Shown here: positions 1-11,843 of the stretch, one piece after another
How positions within the stretch are numbered: the first letter of the stretch is position 1
Layout: each line of letters begins with the position of its first letter
Assembly (NCBI RefSeq): GCF_947496855.1
Contig: NZ_CANMED010000005.1
Span: forward strand, 124,001 to 188,000
Source: an uncultured Aquimarina sp.
GTDB taxonomy: Bacteria; Bacteroidota; Bacteroidia; Flavobacteriales; Flavobacteriaceae
Direction: 5' to 3'
Length of the DNA stretch: 64,000 bases
The notes under the pieces: generated by a model
The model's database searches: none
What the model saw: only the letters and a program-made list of their open reading frames with translations
Told to the model about the DNA's origin: nothing
Translations under genes and position numbers: made by a program

Positions 1-194
1 TTTATATTAAATCAATCTTCAAAAAACATAAAATACTGTATATCATATATTTAAATTTATTTTTTCAATATTTTTTATAGATTTCGCAAAGAACACTTCT
101 GTGATATTTCGATTAAAAAGTGATATTGTTTTTATTAAAAATGAGTAAATGCTTATACTACAATTAAAATGGTATATTTTTTTGATGAAAATTT

Positions 195-235
195 AACAAC
201 CAAGACACTTAATTCAATAAAATATCCTGGTTGTT
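195..235 (-). terminator. Terminator-like hairpin after the first lyase gene
   Basis: An inverted repeat pairs 195-205 with 225-235 (one mismatch in 11 pairs, 19-nt loop). It lies 12 nt beyond the stop codon of the minus-strand gene ending at 248 and is followed in that direction by a T-rich stretch. The remaining sequence from 1 to 194 is AT-rich and holds no gene I can support. Confidence 0.55.
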
Positions 236-247
236 ATTAGCTCAATT

Positions 248-2476
248 TTATTTTTTAACAAACAATAATGATTCTTTAAACCTAACTGATTTTACTAATA
301 AGAAATAAGAGCCTGAAGGTAATTCTGAAACCTCCAAAACTTCCGTTTCATTCTTTGTACTTATCTCTTTTATTAAGCGTCCATCCAGACTTACTATTTG
401 AAGCGTTTTTAATTCAGATGACATACCTGACACAGTAAATGAAGAAGATAAAATCGGATTCGGAAATGCTTTGATCTGTACCAAATCGTTTTCTGGTCTT
501 TCACGATTACAATTCGGCGCTGTCGGAGAATTGCTAAAGTAAATAGTAGCATCTTTTGTTTTAGAAACTAAGACCATATTTTCTCCATCTCTTGCTACCC
601 AATACGATCCATCTAATCCCTCAAAACCAGTATTATTTAAAGTAACCTCTGGTTGAGCATTCTGTAACTGAAAAGTCATTGTATCTTTAAAATCTACATA
701 CCAGTCTGGAGATCCATTATTAGTGTTTATAGCAAATTGATACAGACCATTACTATCTGGCACCCAATTAATCGTAAATTTTCTGAAGTTTCCTAATTTA
801 GGTCCGTTATCCCCTAACACATGTACGTTACTATAAGTGATTTTATCCATAGGGCTTAGACCACTATTCATTGGCGCTCCAAAGGAACATGTATCTCCGC
901 CACCTGAATCTGTTCCTCTTACTGTTAGTGTAAATGTTGCTTGATTGGTTGCTCCATCATTATCCGTAGCAATCGCTTTAAATGTATAAGAACCAGTACC
1001 CAACCCATTTATTTCTTGAGGGTTTGGAGAGGTATCATGACCCCATTCGTATGGAGCATTAACTTCTTGGCGCACAAGGTCATTATCTATATACAACTTT
1101 ACATTAGCTACAGTTCCATCGGAATCAGATGCATTCACAACTGCAGTAAGATCATATCCTTCATCAACCGTAATATTACCCAATGGTAATGCAAAAGATA
1201 CATTTGGTTTTTGATTATTTGAAGTACCAGTCACTGTTACTGTTATCGACTTACTTGATTTAGCACCATCATTATCAGTTGCTTCAGCTTTGATTGTATG
1301 CTGTCCGACTGGTAATCCTAAAAGCTCATTTGCATTATTCCCTTGTCCCCAAGTGTAGGGAGCATTGACCTCTTGACGAATAAAATCGCCGTCTACATAT
1401 AATTTTACATTACTAATAGAACCATCATTATCAGATGCATTTACAGTAACTTCGAGTTCATCATAACCTTCGGGCAAACTAATATCTCCTGATGGTGAAG
1501 CAAAAGAAATGTTTGGTTTTTGATTGGATCCTCCTGTACCAATTGAAGAAGGACATTGACTCTCAGAAGACTCGGAAACACACCAATCAGCAAATCGTAC
1601 CTGCTCATCATTTAATCCACTCGTTTTTCCTCTATAAACACCCCATTTAGGTCTATTATAATCTGCTCCACTTCTCCATAAATCTATATTAGAATTAGAA
1701 TAAGAAAAAACAGTTTGTCCATTAGACACTTTTTTCAGCACCACATTGAGTGTTCCATTATCCCCATGTTTTATTTTCACATACCCTTCGATCCATTCTC
1801 CTTTAAATCTAGATAGTGGTTCTTGTTTTAGATCAACATAAACAGAATTCGGATTTTTTCTATTATGTACCAACTCAAATTTATCTTTTTGTGCTGATAA
1901 AGTTAGTATTGGTGGCTTATCATTACTTCCTCCTTTAGCCTTTAATTGAAAGAAGTGACAAAATCTATTACTAGCTTTATAATTACTTGCTAAACGAAAC
2001 TTCCACCTATAGTAGCTAGTAGAATTTCTGGGGTGACGCAAAGTATTGGAACTAGCTCCTGGTCCTCCTTTTATTTCAATGCGCACACGATCATCATTTT
2101 TACATCGATCATCATCGTCATCGATATGACTATGAAAAACAAATACATTCTTGTCTAATTCATTATCAAACCTTTGGGTAATATGAGGTCCAAAACTCTT
2201 GTGCTTACAATCTGGATCTTCTATACCAAACCCATCATTTTTTATAACAGAATACCCACTGCCTGAACTGGAAGTAGCAGAAGAAGTAGTTTGGGATTGA
2301 AGCAAGGGTATATTGGCAAATAAGATACACCAAAGGAATGCACCAGACCTATTGATAAATAAATCAGAAAATAATTTTTGTCTTCTAATATTTACATTTA
2401 ATTGCTGCTCATTAGTAGCGAGATATTCTCGCAACCAAAATAACTTTTGATTAAGTCTTGTTTTAAAATTTTTCAT
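248..2476 (-). CDS. Secreted heparin-lyase-I-like polysaccharide lyase with T9SS sorting domain
   Basis: 742 residues. The N-terminus has an unusually long charged stretch (about 45 residues) before a hydrophobic segment at 46-60, so the signal peptide is atypical; no internal Met offers a shorter start. Residues about 75-305 look like the jelly-roll fold of Pfam Polysacc_lyase (PF14099, heparin lyase I/PL13, PL20 and PL28 relatives): note HFFQLK near 174-179 and RPKWGVYRG near 275-283. Two Ig-like (Big_7-type) domains follow (about 320-417 and 422-520), then Cys-bounded module X (530-656) and a T9SS type A sorting domain (about 668-742). It probably cleaves a uronate-containing polysaccharide outside the cell; the substrate cannot be read from the sequence. 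It is the last gene of the seven-gene minus-strand array, 81 nt after its neighbour. The family call is from remembered motifs, without a profile search. Confidence 0.75.
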   Translation of the reverse strand: MKNFKTRLNQKLFWLREYLATNEQQLNVNIRRQKLFSDLFINRSGAFLWCILFANIPLLQSQTTSSATSSSGSGYSVIKNDGFGIEDPDCKHKSFGPHITQRFDNELDKNVFVFHSHIDDDDDRCKNDDRVRIEIKGGPGASSNTLRHPRNSTSYYRWKFRLASNYKASNRFCHFFQLKAKGGSNDKPPILTLSAQKDKFELVHNRKNPNSVYVDLKQEPLSRFKGEWIEGYVKIKHGDNGTLNVVLKKVSNGQTVFSYSNSNIDLWRSGADYNRPKWGVYRGKTSGLNDEQVRFADWCVSESSESQCPSSIGTGGSNQKPNISFASPSGDISLPEGYDELEVTVNASDNDGSISNVKLYVDGDFIRQEVNAPYTWGQGNNANELLGLPVGQHTIKAEATDNDGAKSSKSITVTVTGTSNNQKPNVSFALPLGNITVDEGYDLTAVVNASDSDGTVANVKLYIDNDLVRQEVNAPYEWGHDTSPNPQEINGLGTGSYTFKAIATDNDGATNQATFTLTVRGTDSGGGDTCSFGAPMNSGLSPMDKITYSNVHVLGDNGPKLGNFRKFTINWVPDSNGLYQFAINTNNGSPDWYVDFKDTMTFQLQNAQPEVTLNNTGFEGLDGSYWVARDGENMVLVSKTKDATIYFSNSPTAPNCNRERPENDLVQIKAFPNPILSSSFTVSGMSSELKTLQIVSLDGRLIKEISTKNETEVLEVSELPSGSYFLLVKSVRFKESLLFVKK

Positions 2477-2504
2477 TGTGATTAGCTGTTTTTAACGTGC
2501 AGTT

Positions 2505-2549
2505 ATTAGCATTAGGGCATTCTGTTTAACAAAACATCCTAATGCTAAT
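2505..2549 (-). other. Perfect 12-bp intergenic hairpin
   Basis: Positions 2505-2516 pair perfectly with 2538-2549 around a 21-nt loop. The hairpin fills the 81-nt gap between two array genes. No T-run follows on the minus strand, so a classical intrinsic terminator is not supported; an mRNA processing or 3'-end-protecting stem is possible. Confidence 0.5.
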
Positions 2550-2557
2550 TATAGATT

Positions 2558-5500
2558 CTATTTTTTTATAAATAACAGTGATTCTTTGAATCGAACTGCT
2601 TTAACCGAAAGGAAATAAGAACCTGATGGCAATTCAGAAACATCTATAGTTTCTCTCTCATTTTTAGTAGTAATTTCTTTTACAACTCTTCCATCTACAC
2701 TTATTATTTGAAGTGTTTTTAATTCTTCAGACATCATCCCAGTAACTGATAAATAAGAATCTAAAACTGGATTAGGAAATGCATTTATTTGTGTAAAATC
2801 TGTTTCTGGGTTTGATCTATTACAATTAGGAGCGGTTGCTGAATTACTGAAATAAATTGTATAATTTCCAGACTTAGAAACCAATGCAAAATTAGCACCG
2901 TCTCTAGCTACCCAATAAGCACCGTCCAATCCATCAAAACCAGTATTATTCAGAGTAACTTCTGGATTAGAATTCTGTAACTGAAAACTCATGGAATCTT
3001 TAAAATCTACATACCAATCTGGTGATCCATTATTTGTATTTATTGCAAATTGGTGTAACCCATTATTCTCAGGTACCCAATTAATGGTAAACTTTCGGAA
3101 ATTACCTAGTTTAGGACCATCCGTTCCTAACACATGTACATTAGCATACGTAACTTTATCCATAGCAGCCAAACTACTACTTGCAGGAGTTACAAATGAA
3201 CAAGTACTTCCTCCGCCCGTATTGGTACTCTGAACAGTTAAAGTAAAAGTTATCTCGCTACTTTGTCCTTCATTATCAGTAGCAACAGCTTTTATACTAT
3301 AAGTCCCGGCAGAACGTCCGTTCAATTCTTCAGGATTAGGTGATCCATCATGTCCCCACTCATAAGGAACTACACTCTCTTGACGAATTAAACTATTATT
3401 GATATATAATTTAACATTTGATACACTACCATCAGGATCAGAGGCATTTACAACTACCGTAAGATCATATCCTTCTTGTACTGTAATATTGCCAGAAGGT
3501 GAAGCGAAGGAAACATTTGGAGCCTGATTATCCGTTTGTGTTTTAATAATGACTGTTCTAGAAACTTCTGTAGAGAGTTGTTCTTGACCTTGCTCAAAAG
3601 CTCTAGCGGCTATTGTGTATGTTCCTGCGGTTGTTGGTGTCCAGCTCACGCTATAAGGAGCTGTTTGATCCTGTTTGAAAAAAGAACTATTAACTTTAAA
3701 GTTTACTTTTTCAATACTTCCCTCAGCATCTGATGCATTGGCGCTTAGGGAAATGGTTTCTCCAAGCATATATTCCTGATTATTCTGAGAAGGATTAGTC
3801 AATGATACCGTTGGAGCTGTATTTTCAGTTGGATCCGTACTATTTTTAGTTACTACTATTACCCAATCGCTTCCTGTACTGTTAGGTGCGTTTCCTAAAG
3901 ATCTGTTTCCACCTCCGTTAACATTGATTACAGAACCATTGACTAAATTACCGCCAGTACGTGGGTTATACCATTTAACAGTAAATTGACCACTCTGTCC
4001 ATTTAAATTAAGATTTGTAGAACCTCCATTTTTTAAATATACTACATAGGCTTCTCCTTGTTTTGCATAACAATAGTCGTTATTATTAGACGATAAAGAA
4101 TTATTATTTCGCATTTGTGTCAAAGGAAGATCTACAATGTCAAAAAATCTAATTGCATGACGACCATAATCCCACCATTTGTCTCTACTTCTAAAATTCT
4201 GTAAAGAAAGATCGGAATCGTCATATCCATAACCAAAATACCATTCATTACCCCATCCACCTGCAAGTAAGGTGCCCCACATAGCATTTTTCCTACCATC
4301 CGTATGAGAATTACCTGCATCATTATCTGGTCGAATAGCATTCTCCGCATCTCCGGGTTCATCAACGGCTACTGCCCACTTTTTTCCTGCATTTCTTGAT
4401 TTATCTACCCATTCTTTTGTCCAACTAAAAACATTTCCAAAACTAGATTGATTCGTCTGCATGGAAAGCCCCGTAAGGTTTGATGTATTCCCTAACAAAT
4501 CCTCCGGAAAAAAAGAAGGTGCATTATGAATAACGATATGATGACGATATGGATCATTATTCCAGAAATATTGAGTCATTGCTCTTCGTTGAGCAGTACT
4601 TTGATTCGTACTACCAAAAGTTCCATTTTCTTCACCAAGATTCCAATTAAGTGCTAAATTATGTCCAAATCTGGCAATTAGTTCACGATAATATAATTTA
4701 CGTTGTGTTCCTACATTTCCATTATCAAGGAGCATCTCGTTTTCCGTTTCTTGTGTTTTAAAGTGTGCAAAAATTCCATTTTGCTGCATATGCTCAATAA
4801 CGATAGCCCATTGTGCTAATTTGGAGACATCCATACGAGTACGTTGATTGCTGCCTACATATGGATATACATTGTCATCGTCTCCATCAATATTCATAGT
4901 TAAGAACGACATAGCATTTAATCCTTCGCTGGCAATGTAATTTACTGCTCCAATCAATCCTTTTCCTTTTCCGTTCTTCCAGGTTGGATCACCGTTGTCC
5001 CAATCTCCTACATGGGGTGCATAATTCTTTCTTCTATTTCCAGCGTTTGGTGTATTATCAAAATCGCTATATGCCAATAAGTTTTCTGGAGAATCAGATC
5101 CCTGCTTGATCATATATTTGCCTGTTTCTGCAAAACGTAGATAATGTTCTCCTACATACTGTAAACGCCCTTTTGCTCTAAAATCTCTTCCAGTTTTATC
5201 CGATGTATTGATATTTATAGAACCCGTTTCTCCATTCATAAATCCAGCTGCAGTTCCCGCATTCGTGCCATCGTTTACAGCTACATTACTTCCTTTTCTA
5301 AAAGAAACTGAATAGTTCCAAGTTCCTGTTTTATCTGGCGCAAAGTGCGCTCTCCATTTATTACCACTGGTTGCAGAAGTTTGCGCTGCATTTCCATCAG
5401 CAGCATAATATCCAGGTACTACATAGGATGGAGATCCGCTTTGATGTGTAAATGTTACATTCAATCTATAATCGAGGAATGGATTTTCTCCAGCACTTTC

Positions 5501-6595
5501 TGAAGTATTTGGGCCATTAAAGGTTAGTGTTATATTATGCCATTTTTTTCGCTCACCTGTAATGGATGCGTTGCTATCACCACCACCAGTATTATCATCA
5601 CAAAGCGTTTCCTCTAGGGATAAGTTAGTAGCATTTGTGCTTGTGCGGTTTAGTGTTACTCTATCTACAATGTGATGTTTAGAACGGCCAGATATTAACA
5701 TTGTATATGTACCAGGAGAATCAAATTCTACAAAAACATCGTGAGGATCATTATCACTTACTTTTGATGTCCAAGTCCAGTTTGTCGTTCCTGTAGAATA
5801 TACTTTAAAATATCCTTCGCTACCAGCTCCTTCAGGATTGGGTGTTTTTCCAGACCCTTTCGGATACACTCTTTCACTTCCTTTTTGTGCATAAAAATCA
5901 CTAGCATCAGGAAATTTCAACCAAGTATCATTCGCTTCTGTAGCATTATCACCTTCACCCACTTTGGATCTCCATTGGAATTTATATCGTCCTGCAGAAT
6001 TGATCTTAATTTTTGTATTGATCACTCCATTACCTGGGTCATTAAAATGATCGGGGCCTGTCCATTCTAAGTAACCTGCTCCTGTAAACCCTGATATTGC
6101 ATTCTTTTTTTGCCAATTTCCTGCTATAGAAAGGTTTTCTGTTTCAATAATAACTAGGCCATTTTTCTCTTCGTAAACAGTATCACAATTATCACCTCCA
6201 CCAGAAGAACCATTTACTGTAAAGCTTTTTGTGTCTTCATCCGTAGCACCATCGTTATCGGTAACAATTACTTTAATCGTATAATTTCCTGGTTGTGCAT
6301 TTGCTATAGGATGAGGAGTGTAATCAGAGCCATCAGTATCTACTAATGTTCCATTTACATATACTTGATGTTTTGTAATACTTCCATCAGAATCGTTAGC
6401 ATTAATATTTACCAGTATATCTGATCCAACCGAGTATGTATTATTAATTCCAATGATGGAGACGGAAGGAGCATTATTATAAGTTTCATCGATTAATTTC
6501 TCTCTTGCTATGCCCGAAAAACTGGTACACAGAAATAATATATTAAATACAAGGAATCCAGTGATTCTACTTGTGCTTTTTAAGTGATCTTTCAT
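2558..6595 (-). CDS. Secreted DUF5060-type glycoside hydrolase with Ig-like, CBM-like and T9SS domains
   Basis: 1345 residues with a signal peptide (about 1-30). In order: Ig-like domain (41-128); a CBM-like beta-sandwich (about 135-320) opening with a statement like ENLSIAGNW; a DUF5060-like beta domain (about 345-425); a probable TIM-barrel (about 470-830); a small beta domain (840-917) like the collagen-binding-type C-terminus often paired with such barrels; two Ig-like domains (926-1018, 1025-1122); module X (1132-1258); T9SS type A domain (1272-1345). In the barrel, NWNLGEEN (650-657) and AVDEPG (743-748) place Glu at the positions expected of clan GH-A acid/base and nucleophile residues. 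Related barrels (DUF4038/apiosidase-like) act on plant and algal glycans. Exact glycoside hydrolase family and substrate are not determined here. It is the largest enzyme of the array. Confidence 0.7.
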   Translation of the reverse strand: MKDHLKSTSRITGFLVFNILFLCTSFSGIAREKLIDETYNNAPSVSIIGINNTYSVGSDILVNINANDSDGSITKHQVYVNGTLVDTDGSDYTPHPIANAQPGNYTIKVIVTDNDGATDEDTKSFTVNGSSGGGDNCDTVYEEKNGLVIIETENLSIAGNWQKKNAISGFTGAGYLEWTGPDHFNDPGNGVINTKIKINSAGRYKFQWRSKVGEGDNATEANDTWLKFPDASDFYAQKGSERVYPKGSGKTPNPEGAGSEGYFKVYSTGTTNWTWTSKVSDNDPHDVFVEFDSPGTYTMLISGRSKHHIVDRVTLNRTSTNATNLSLEETLCDDNTGGGDSNASITGERKKWHNITLTFNGPNTSESAGENPFLDYRLNVTFTHQSGSPSYVVPGYYAADGNAAQTSATSGNKWRAHFAPDKTGTWNYSVSFRKGSNVAVNDGTNAGTAAGFMNGETGSININTSDKTGRDFRAKGRLQYVGEHYLRFAETGKYMIKQGSDSPENLLAYSDFDNTPNAGNRRKNYAPHVGDWDNGDPTWKNGKGKGLIGAVNYIASEGLNAMSFLTMNIDGDDDNVYPYVGSNQRTRMDVSKLAQWAIVIEHMQQNGIFAHFKTQETENEMLLDNGNVGTQRKLYYRELIARFGHNLALNWNLGEENGTFGSTNQSTAQRRAMTQYFWNNDPYRHHIVIHNAPSFFPEDLLGNTSNLTGLSMQTNQSSFGNVFSWTKEWVDKSRNAGKKWAVAVDEPGDAENAIRPDNDAGNSHTDGRKNAMWGTLLAGGWGNEWYFGYGYDDSDLSLQNFRSRDKWWDYGRHAIRFFDIVDLPLTQMRNNNSLSSNNNDYCYAKQGEAYVVYLKNGGSTNLNLNGQSGQFTVKWYNPRTGGNLVNGSVINVNGGGNRSLGNAPNSTGSDWVIVVTKNSTDPTENTAPTVSLTNPSQNNQEYMLGETISLSANASDAEGSIEKVNFKVNSSFFKQDQTAPYSVSWTPTTAGTYTIAARAFEQGQEQLSTEVSRTVIIKTQTDNQAPNVSFASPSGNITVQEGYDLTVVVNASDPDGSVSNVKLYINNSLIRQESVVPYEWGHDGSPNPEELNGRSAGTYSIKAVATDNEGQSSEITFTLTVQSTNTGGGSTCSFVTPASSSLAAMDKVTYANVHVLGTDGPKLGNFRKFTINWVPENNGLHQFAINTNNGSPDWYVDFKDSMSFQLQNSNPEVTLNNTGFDGLDGAYWVARDGANFALVSKSGNYTIYFSNSATAPNCNRSNPETDFTQINAFPNPVLDSYLSVTGMMSEELKTLQIISVDGRVVKEITTKNERETIDVSELPSGSYFLSVKAVRFKESLLFIKK

Positions 6596-6691
6596 AATGG
6601 TTTTAAGAATATTTGAGGTTAAATTTTTAATAATAAAAACTAATCAATCTGATATTTGTATTTGACTAGTTTAGCGAGTTACACCTATCTC

Positions 6692-7927
6692 TTATTTAAT
6701 AAACAATAAGGATTGTTTTGAGTTCTTACTTTTACTGACCAGTAAATATGGGCCAGAAGGAAGTTCTGAAACATCCATAGTTTCTGATGTGTTTTTAGAA
6801 TTCAATTCTTTAATAATTCGTCCTTGAAGATCCACAACCTGTAACACTTTAATATTAGTAGACAATCCTCTTATATAGATGATATTATCTTTTACAGGAT
6901 TAGGATAAACTACCATTTTCTCTTCTATGTTTTCAATACCTGAAGATCTATTACATCCTGGTACTGAAGCAGCATTACTGAAGTATAGGGTGAAGTCTTT
7001 CGTTTTAGAAACTAACACAAAATTATCTCCATCAGTCGTAACCCAATAAGATCCATCTAGACCTTCAAATCCGGTATTATTCAAAGTGACTTCTGGATTA
7101 GAATTCTTTAATTGAAAAGTCATTTTAGCTTTAAAATCTACATACCATTCTGGAGATCCATTATTCGTATTAATAGCGAATTGATATAATCCATTGTTAG
7201 ACGGAACCCAATTAATAGTAAACTTTCTGAAATTACCTAGTTTTGGCCCATCATTACCTAAGATATGTACATTAGAATAGGACAGTTTATCCATAGTTGC
7301 AAGACCACTATTTATAGGAGTACCAAATGAGCAATTATTACTTCCTCCATCAGTGTTACTACTTTGCACTATTAAAGTCCTTGATACTTCTTTAGATAAT
7401 CCATCTTTATCAATAGCTTTAGCCCCAATGGTATACACCCCAGATGTAATAGGGGTCCAAGTTACACTAAAAGGTCTATCTCGATCTTGCTTGAAAAAAG
7501 AACCATTTACTTTAAAATTGACATAATCTAAATTCCCATCAGGATCTGATGCATTCGCTCTTAAAGTAATCGTTTCGCCTAAAGTAAATTCTTGATTATC
7601 CTGAGAAGGATTTGTTAAAGCTACAGTTGGTGATTGATTATTTGTTTCTTCTTTTACAATTACTGTTCTGGAAACCTCTGTAGAAAGCCCTTCTTGCTCT
7701 TTTTCAAAAGCTCTAGCACCAATTGTATAGGTTCCTGCTTGGGTAGGTGTCCAGGTTACACTATAAGGTGCTGTAGTATCTCCATCATAATACGCTCCAT
7801 TTACTTTGAAGTTAACACGATCTAAATTCCCATCCGGATCAGAGGCATTTGCGCCTAACGCAATAGTTTGACCTAGAATAAACTCTTGATTATCCTGAGA
7901 AGGATTTGTTAAGAAAACTGTTGGTGG
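6692..7927 (-). repeat. Duplicated 3' gene cassette, copy 1 (Ig-Ig-module X-sorting domain)
   Basis: The 3' end of the beta-propeller lyase gene, covering Ig-like domains, module X and the sorting domain, is highly similar at the DNA level to 9623-10891 and 11844-13115, especially over the last ~650 bp. The second Ig domain here is of a different subtype from those in the other two copies, so the cassette has been shuffled as well as copied. Confidence 0.7.
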
Positions 7928-9409
7928 TTTATTTTCTTCATTATTAATTCCTAAATCAATAACCTGTAGGTACAATGGTTGCTTATCTCCTGATTTTTTT
8001 TCCATCAGATAATAATACAGTTTCCCATCAGTGATATAAGGAACACCATGCCTAAATTTCTTTCCTCCTGTTGGCGCATAGATTCTGGTAAAATTATTTT
8101 TACCTCCGTCTGCTTTCTCTACGTAAACACGATTATTATTAATACCAATAATGTAAATATTATTATTATATGTATATAATTGATCCCCTCCTGAAAAATT
8201 TGTTGAAGTAATAAATCTTGAACTACCCGCTGGCTTGTACGTATGTACATTTTTGGTTACGTTATTTTTAGTATCTCTAACTTTACCTATGATATGCACA
8301 TCTCCTCTGTCTGTAACAGTCCAGTCAAAACCTGATACGATATAAACCTCATCTTTTCCTGTTGCTGAAACCAAATTACCAGGTTCATAAACTTTTAATA
8401 AATCTGCATTTGCAAAAGGAATACTCACCGAGCTTCCTGAGTGATCTTTCCATTGACTTCTACCACTTTGGTCGTTAGAATACCCATAATAGAAACCATT
8501 CTGATATAAGTACTTATCATTTTTGTCAGCACTTCTTCTTTGGAACCCAACTCTTAGTTTACCATTTACATATTTCATACTTCCATAAAGTCCCCAATTA
8601 AATTGTTGACCATTATTTTTAGCATTTAATTTATTAAATTGGTTTAGTGTATCCCATTTTGAAGTTCCTGCATTGTATTTACTAAAAACATATGCCCCGT
8701 TATCATTACCGCCTCTTCGCATATGCATTAGTAAGTCTCCATCATCATTTAGGAAAAACTTAGGATACGTAAGATCTTGAAACTGCTGAGGATCGGGAGT
8801 ACCATTTAGACTTACATGGGTGTAGTCATTAGTTCCATCAGGAACAAAGAGACTTAATTTAAAGTCCGAGTCTGGAACTATAGCCGCATTCTTTTTAGAG
8901 TATGCGTATCTAAAATAATCATTCCTTGAAAACCCTGTATTACTATATGAATGCATATCATAAAGCATATGGATAGTTCCATTCTTAGGACTAATCCCAA
9001 CTGCTATTGTGTTATGAGACTCTCCTATCCACCATTTACCATTTAATCCAGTATGAGTATGAGGAAATTCAATAGTTTTAATAACACCAGTATTAGTATT
9101 ATATCTGGAAAGCATCACATGTCTATTATATTTACCTCCTTTATACCAAGTCATAAAAACAAATTGTTTGTACTTCTTAATACAATCTCCATGGGCTGAT
9201 ATTCTATTTCCAAAAAAATAATCATATCCTGACCCATTGTTTGGAGCATTTCGCCCAACTTTTTCTCCATCGAAAAATAGGCCTATATCCGTAATCTTAG
9301 TTTCTTCTTCTAATTGAACTTGTGCTATGCTATAATAACTTGTAAATAAAAAACATACTAAATAGAAAAAGAATGTTTTTGTTTTATTTGAGTTAGTAAA
9401 ATAATTCAT
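6692..9409 (-). CDS. Secreted BNR_4 beta-propeller lyase, ulvan-lyase-like (PL24/PL25 type)
   Basis: 905 residues. Signal peptide 1-30. Residues about 35-487 have the repeated short beta-blades of the BNR_4 propeller (PF15892). The stretch with [12 protein letters not shown] (His132) followed by DMHSY (His153) resembles the paired active-site histidines that I recall from PL24/PL25 ulvan lyases, and PHTHTGL just before it is also typical. Two Ig-like domains (495-587, 595-683) of the TNPSQxNQEF type follow, then module X (693-819) and a T9SS type A domain (832-905). The expected reaction is beta-elimination of a glucuronyl-rhamnose-3-sulfate type polymer at the cell surface or outside the cell. 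Alternatives are other BNR_4 uronate lyases. The 3' third is almost identical in DNA to the next two genes upstream, suggesting recent duplication or conversion. Confidence 0.7.
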   Translation of the reverse strand: MNYFTNSNKTKTFFFYLVCFLFTSYYSIAQVQLEEETKITDIGLFFDGEKVGRNAPNNGSGYDYFFGNRISAHGDCIKKYKQFVFMTWYKGGKYNRHVMLSRYNTNTGVIKTIEFPHTHTGLNGKWWIGESHNTIAVGISPKNGTIHMLYDMHSYSNTGFSRNDYFRYAYSKKNAAIVPDSDFKLSLFVPDGTNDYTHVSLNGTPDPQQFQDLTYPKFFLNDDGDLLMHMRRGGNDNGAYVFSKYNAGTSKWDTLNQFNKLNAKNNGQQFNWGLYGSMKYVNGKLRVGFQRRSADKNDKYLYQNGFYYGYSNDQSGRSQWKDHSGSSVSIPFANADLLKVYEPGNLVSATGKDEVYIVSGFDWTVTDRGDVHIIGKVRDTKNNVTKNVHTYKPAGSSRFITSTNFSGGDQLYTYNNNIYIIGINNNRVYVEKADGGKNNFTRIYAPTGGKKFRHGVPYITDGKLYYYLMEKKSGDKQPLYLQVIDLGINNEENKPPTVFLTNPSQDNQEFILGQTIALGANASDPDGNLDRVNFKVNGAYYDGDTTAPYSVTWTPTQAGTYTIGARAFEKEQEGLSTEVSRTVIVKEETNNQSPTVALTNPSQDNQEFTLGETITLRANASDPDGNLDYVNFKVNGSFFKQDRDRPFSVTWTPITSGVYTIGAKAIDKDGLSKEVSRTLIVQSSNTDGGSNNCSFGTPINSGLATMDKLSYSNVHILGNDGPKLGNFRKFTINWVPSNNGLYQFAINTNNGSPEWYVDFKAKMTFQLKNSNPEVTLNNTGFEGLDGSYWVTTDGDNFVLVSKTKDFTLYFSNAASVPGCNRSSGIENIEEKMVVYPNPVKDNIIYIRGLSTNIKVLQVVDLQGRIIKELNSKNTSETMDVSELPSGPYLLVSKSKNSKQSLLFIK

Positions 9410-9558
9410 GGTTGTTTCAAGAATATTTTGAGGTTAAAATTTTAATAATGGAAACTAGTTAATCTAGCCATCTGTTTTTGATAGCCAAAAATTGATACAA
9501 AACGTAAAATATTATACTACGTCAATGTTACTTTTATTTTATTTTACCATTTAGAATA

Positions 9559-9588
9559 CATAGGTTGACAATCTGCGATCAACCTATG
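9559..9588 (-). repeat. Intergenic hairpin shared between array genes, copy 1
   Basis: A 10-bp stem (9559-9568 with 9579-9588, CATAGGTTGA arms) lies in the 213-nt gap after the gene that ends at 9623. The same arms recur at 11781-11790 and 11803-11812, and the adjacent sequence toward the stop codon (an ACTAGT-containing stretch) is also conserved in the gaps at 6596-6691 and 11759-11843. It is a duplicated intergenic element, possibly an RNA 3' end. Confidence 0.65.
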
Positions 9589-9622
9589 CGTATCTAACTA
9601 GTATGATGAGTTATACAAATCC

Positions 9623-10891
9623 CTATTTCACAAACAATAAGGATTGTTTAGAGTTCTTACTTCTGTTAATCAGTAAATATGGTCCAGAAGGAAGTTCTGA
9701 AATATTCAAAGTTTCTGATGTGTTTTTAGAATTCAATTCTTTAATAATGCGTCCTTGAAGATCCACAACCTGTAACACTTTAGTCTTAGTAGACAATCCG
9801 CCAATATAAATAACATCTCCTTTTACAGGGTTGGGGTATACTAACATTTTGTCTTCAATGTTTTCAATGTCTGAAGATCTATTACATCCTGGTACTGAAG
9901 AAGAATTACTAAAATAGATAGTAAAATCTTTCGTTTTAGAAACTAATACAAAATTATCTCCATCTCTCGTAACCCAATAAGATCCATCAAGACCTTCGAA
10001 CCCAGTATTATTCAAACTAACTTCTGGGTTAGAATTTTTAAGTTGAAACGTCATGGTACTCTTAAAGTCTATGTACCAATCTGGGGATCCATTATTTGTA
10101 TTAATTGCGAATTGATATAATCCATTGTTTGACGGAACCCAGTTAATAGTAAACTTTCTGAAATTTCCAAGTTTTGGCCCATCATTACCTAAGATATGTA
10201 CATTAGAATACGATATCTTATCCATAGCACTAAGACCACTATTGATCGGAGTACCAAATAAGCAATTATTACTTCCTCCACCATCACCGCCACCGTCGTT
10301 TCCTTGAACGGTTAGCGTAAAAGTTTTCTGGCTTTGCTTTCCTTGGTTATCAGTAGCAATAGCTTTCACCGTATATATTCCAGCGGCTCTTCCGTTTAAT
10401 TCTTGTGGATTTGGAGAACCGTTGTGTCCCCACTCATAAGGCACTACACTTTCCTGACGTATCAAACTGTTGTTGATGTATAATTTTACATTAGCAATAC
10501 TACCATCTGGATCAGAAGCATTTGCTACTACTGTTAGATTGTACCCTTGTTGTACAGTAATATTATTAGATGGTGAAGCAAAAGAAACATTTGGAGCCTG
10601 ATTATTAGTTTGCGCTTTAATAATTACTGTTCTAGAAACTTCCGTAGCTAATCCTTCCTGTCCATCTTCAAAAGCTCTTGCGCCGATTGTATACGTCCCT
10701 GCTGCAGTTGGAGTCCAACTAACGCTATAAGGAGCTGTAAAATCCCCATCATAATAGCCTCCATTTACTTTAAAATTAACACGCTCTACATTTCCATCTG
10801 GATCTGATGCATTTGCTCGTAAAGTAATCGTTTCTCCTAAGGTAAACTCTTGATTGTTTTGAGATGGGTTCGTCAATGAGACTGTTGGTGG
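9623..10891 (-). repeat. Duplicated 3' gene cassette, copy 2
   Basis: This 1.27-kb segment encodes two Ig-like domains, module X and the sorting domain and matches 11844-13115 with the same domain order and near-identical stretches, while the 5' catalytic parts of the two genes are unrelated in sequence. This pattern points to duplication or gene conversion restricted to the 3' part. Confidence 0.75.
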
Positions 10892-11758
10892 TTTATTAGG
10901 ATCAGAAGAACTACCAGAAGGAGTTGCCGCTGCTAAAGTCGTAGCAACTCTCATTTCATCATAATAAGTAGTAACATCGAAGTTACAAGAATTAGCATTG
11001 TACGATCCCCATTTTGGATATACCACAGTTCCATCAAAGGTTTTGTGATATGCCCTCTTGCCATCAGAAGACAAGGTTACTTTATAATCCTGAAATCCAG
11101 AATTCGTTAAAGTTTGTTTTTCTCCATTATACCAGAATTCTATGTATCCTACATCTTTATTTCTGGACATCTTTATTTTTACAACAAAACTCACCCAGGT
11201 ATTCTCTGGGATAGATTTATTCCACAAAGTAGTCTTGCGTCTGCTAATAGATCCGCTGCAAGAATTCCAAGATGGATAGCAAGGTCCCCAAGCACTTAAA
11301 CTCAGATTTCCGTTTCCATATCCCATATTAAGCGGATAGTTTTGGGTATTATTTTGATTACCGGCATCAGTTTTCCATTGCCATACCGCAATTCCGCTGT
11401 TAATATTAGGAGTTGAATTTATTTTCCATCGCCATCCATAATATAGTACATCTCCGTCCTTCGGGACATGATTATTGACTGAACCTGTGGTTCTGGCAAA
11501 TTCTCCTCTTTTCTGACCTTTCGGTTTACGAACCTTCCAAACTTTTCCATATTCTGAATCGGTAGTGGTGGTAGCTGTAGATGAATTGTTTGATTGATTA
11601 CTACAGTAATCACCAGCATTTCCAGAATCAAATCTTCTGAAGCTACTCTTTACACTTTTATTTGGGTCTCCATACCAAAGCACTTGACTATGCGCATAAA
11701 CCCCTGCTAATAGGAACATTACTAAGAAAGCAATATTTCTAATTTTATATTTTTCCAT
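9623..11758 (-). CDS. Secreted heparin-lyase-I-like polysaccharide lyase with T9SS sorting domain
   Basis: 711 residues. Signal peptide 1-25 (ends AHSQ). Residues about 26-275 form a jelly-roll lyase domain resembling PF14099 (PL13/PL20/PL28 relatives): VLWYGDP at the start, LYYGWRWKI near 105-113, IAVWQWKT near 123-130, and YPKWGSYN near 247-254. It differs clearly from the other jelly-roll lyase at 248-2476, so the two are not recent copies in their catalytic parts. Ig-like domains lie at 290-381 and 387-485, module X at 499-625, and the T9SS type A domain at 638-711. Probable role: cleavage of glucuronate-rich chains such as glucuronan or ulvan; this is inferred from family and neighbours. 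The 3' half is nearly identical to those of the flanking genes. Confidence 0.7.
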   Translation of the reverse strand: MEKYKIRNIAFLVMFLLAGVYAHSQVLWYGDPNKSVKSSFRRFDSGNAGDYCSNQSNNSSTATTTTDSEYGKVWKVRKPKGQKRGEFARTTGSVNNHVPKDGDVLYYGWRWKINSTPNINSGIAVWQWKTDAGNQNNTQNYPLNMGYGNGNLSLSAWGPCYPSWNSCSGSISRRKTTLWNKSIPENTWVSFVVKIKMSRNKDVGYIEFWYNGEKQTLTNSGFQDYKVTLSSDGKRAYHKTFDGTVVYPKWGSYNANSCNFDVTTYYDEMRVATTLAAATPSGSSSDPNKPPTVSLTNPSQNNQEFTLGETITLRANASDPDGNVERVNFKVNGGYYDGDFTAPYSVSWTPTAAGTYTIGARAFEDGQEGLATEVSRTVIIKAQTNNQAPNVSFASPSNNITVQQGYNLTVVANASDPDGSIANVKLYINNSLIRQESVVPYEWGHNGSPNPQELNGRAAGIYTVKAIATDNQGKQSQKTFTLTVQGNDGGGDGGGSNNCLFGTPINSGLSAMDKISYSNVHILGNDGPKLGNFRKFTINWVPSNNGLYQFAINTNNGSPDWYIDFKSTMTFQLKNSNPEVSLNNTGFEGLDGSYWVTRDGDNFVLVSKTKDFTIYFSNSSSVPGCNRSSDIENIEDKMLVYPNPVKGDVIYIGGLSTKTKVLQVVDLQGRIIKELNSKNTSETLNISELPSGPYLLINRSKNSKQSLLFVK

Positions 11759-11777
11759 AATTTATGATGATATTGAT

Positions 11778-11815
11778 ATACATAGGTTGACAATCTGATG
11801 AATCAACCTATGTAT
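11778..11815 (-). repeat. Intergenic hairpin shared between array genes, copy 2
   Basis: A perfect 13-bp stem (11778-11790 with 11803-11815) around a 12-nt loop. The arms contain the same CATAGGTTGA core as the hairpin at 9559-9588. It lies between two array genes on the minus strand. Confidence 0.65.
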
Positions 11816-11843
11816 ATCTGACTAGTTTGGTGGGTTATACCTA

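Noticed and set aside
4132..4365. Minus-strand frame inside the DUF5060-type gene
   Set aside because: It is an out-of-frame reading of the catalytic domain, Met- and hydrophobic-rich by composition only.
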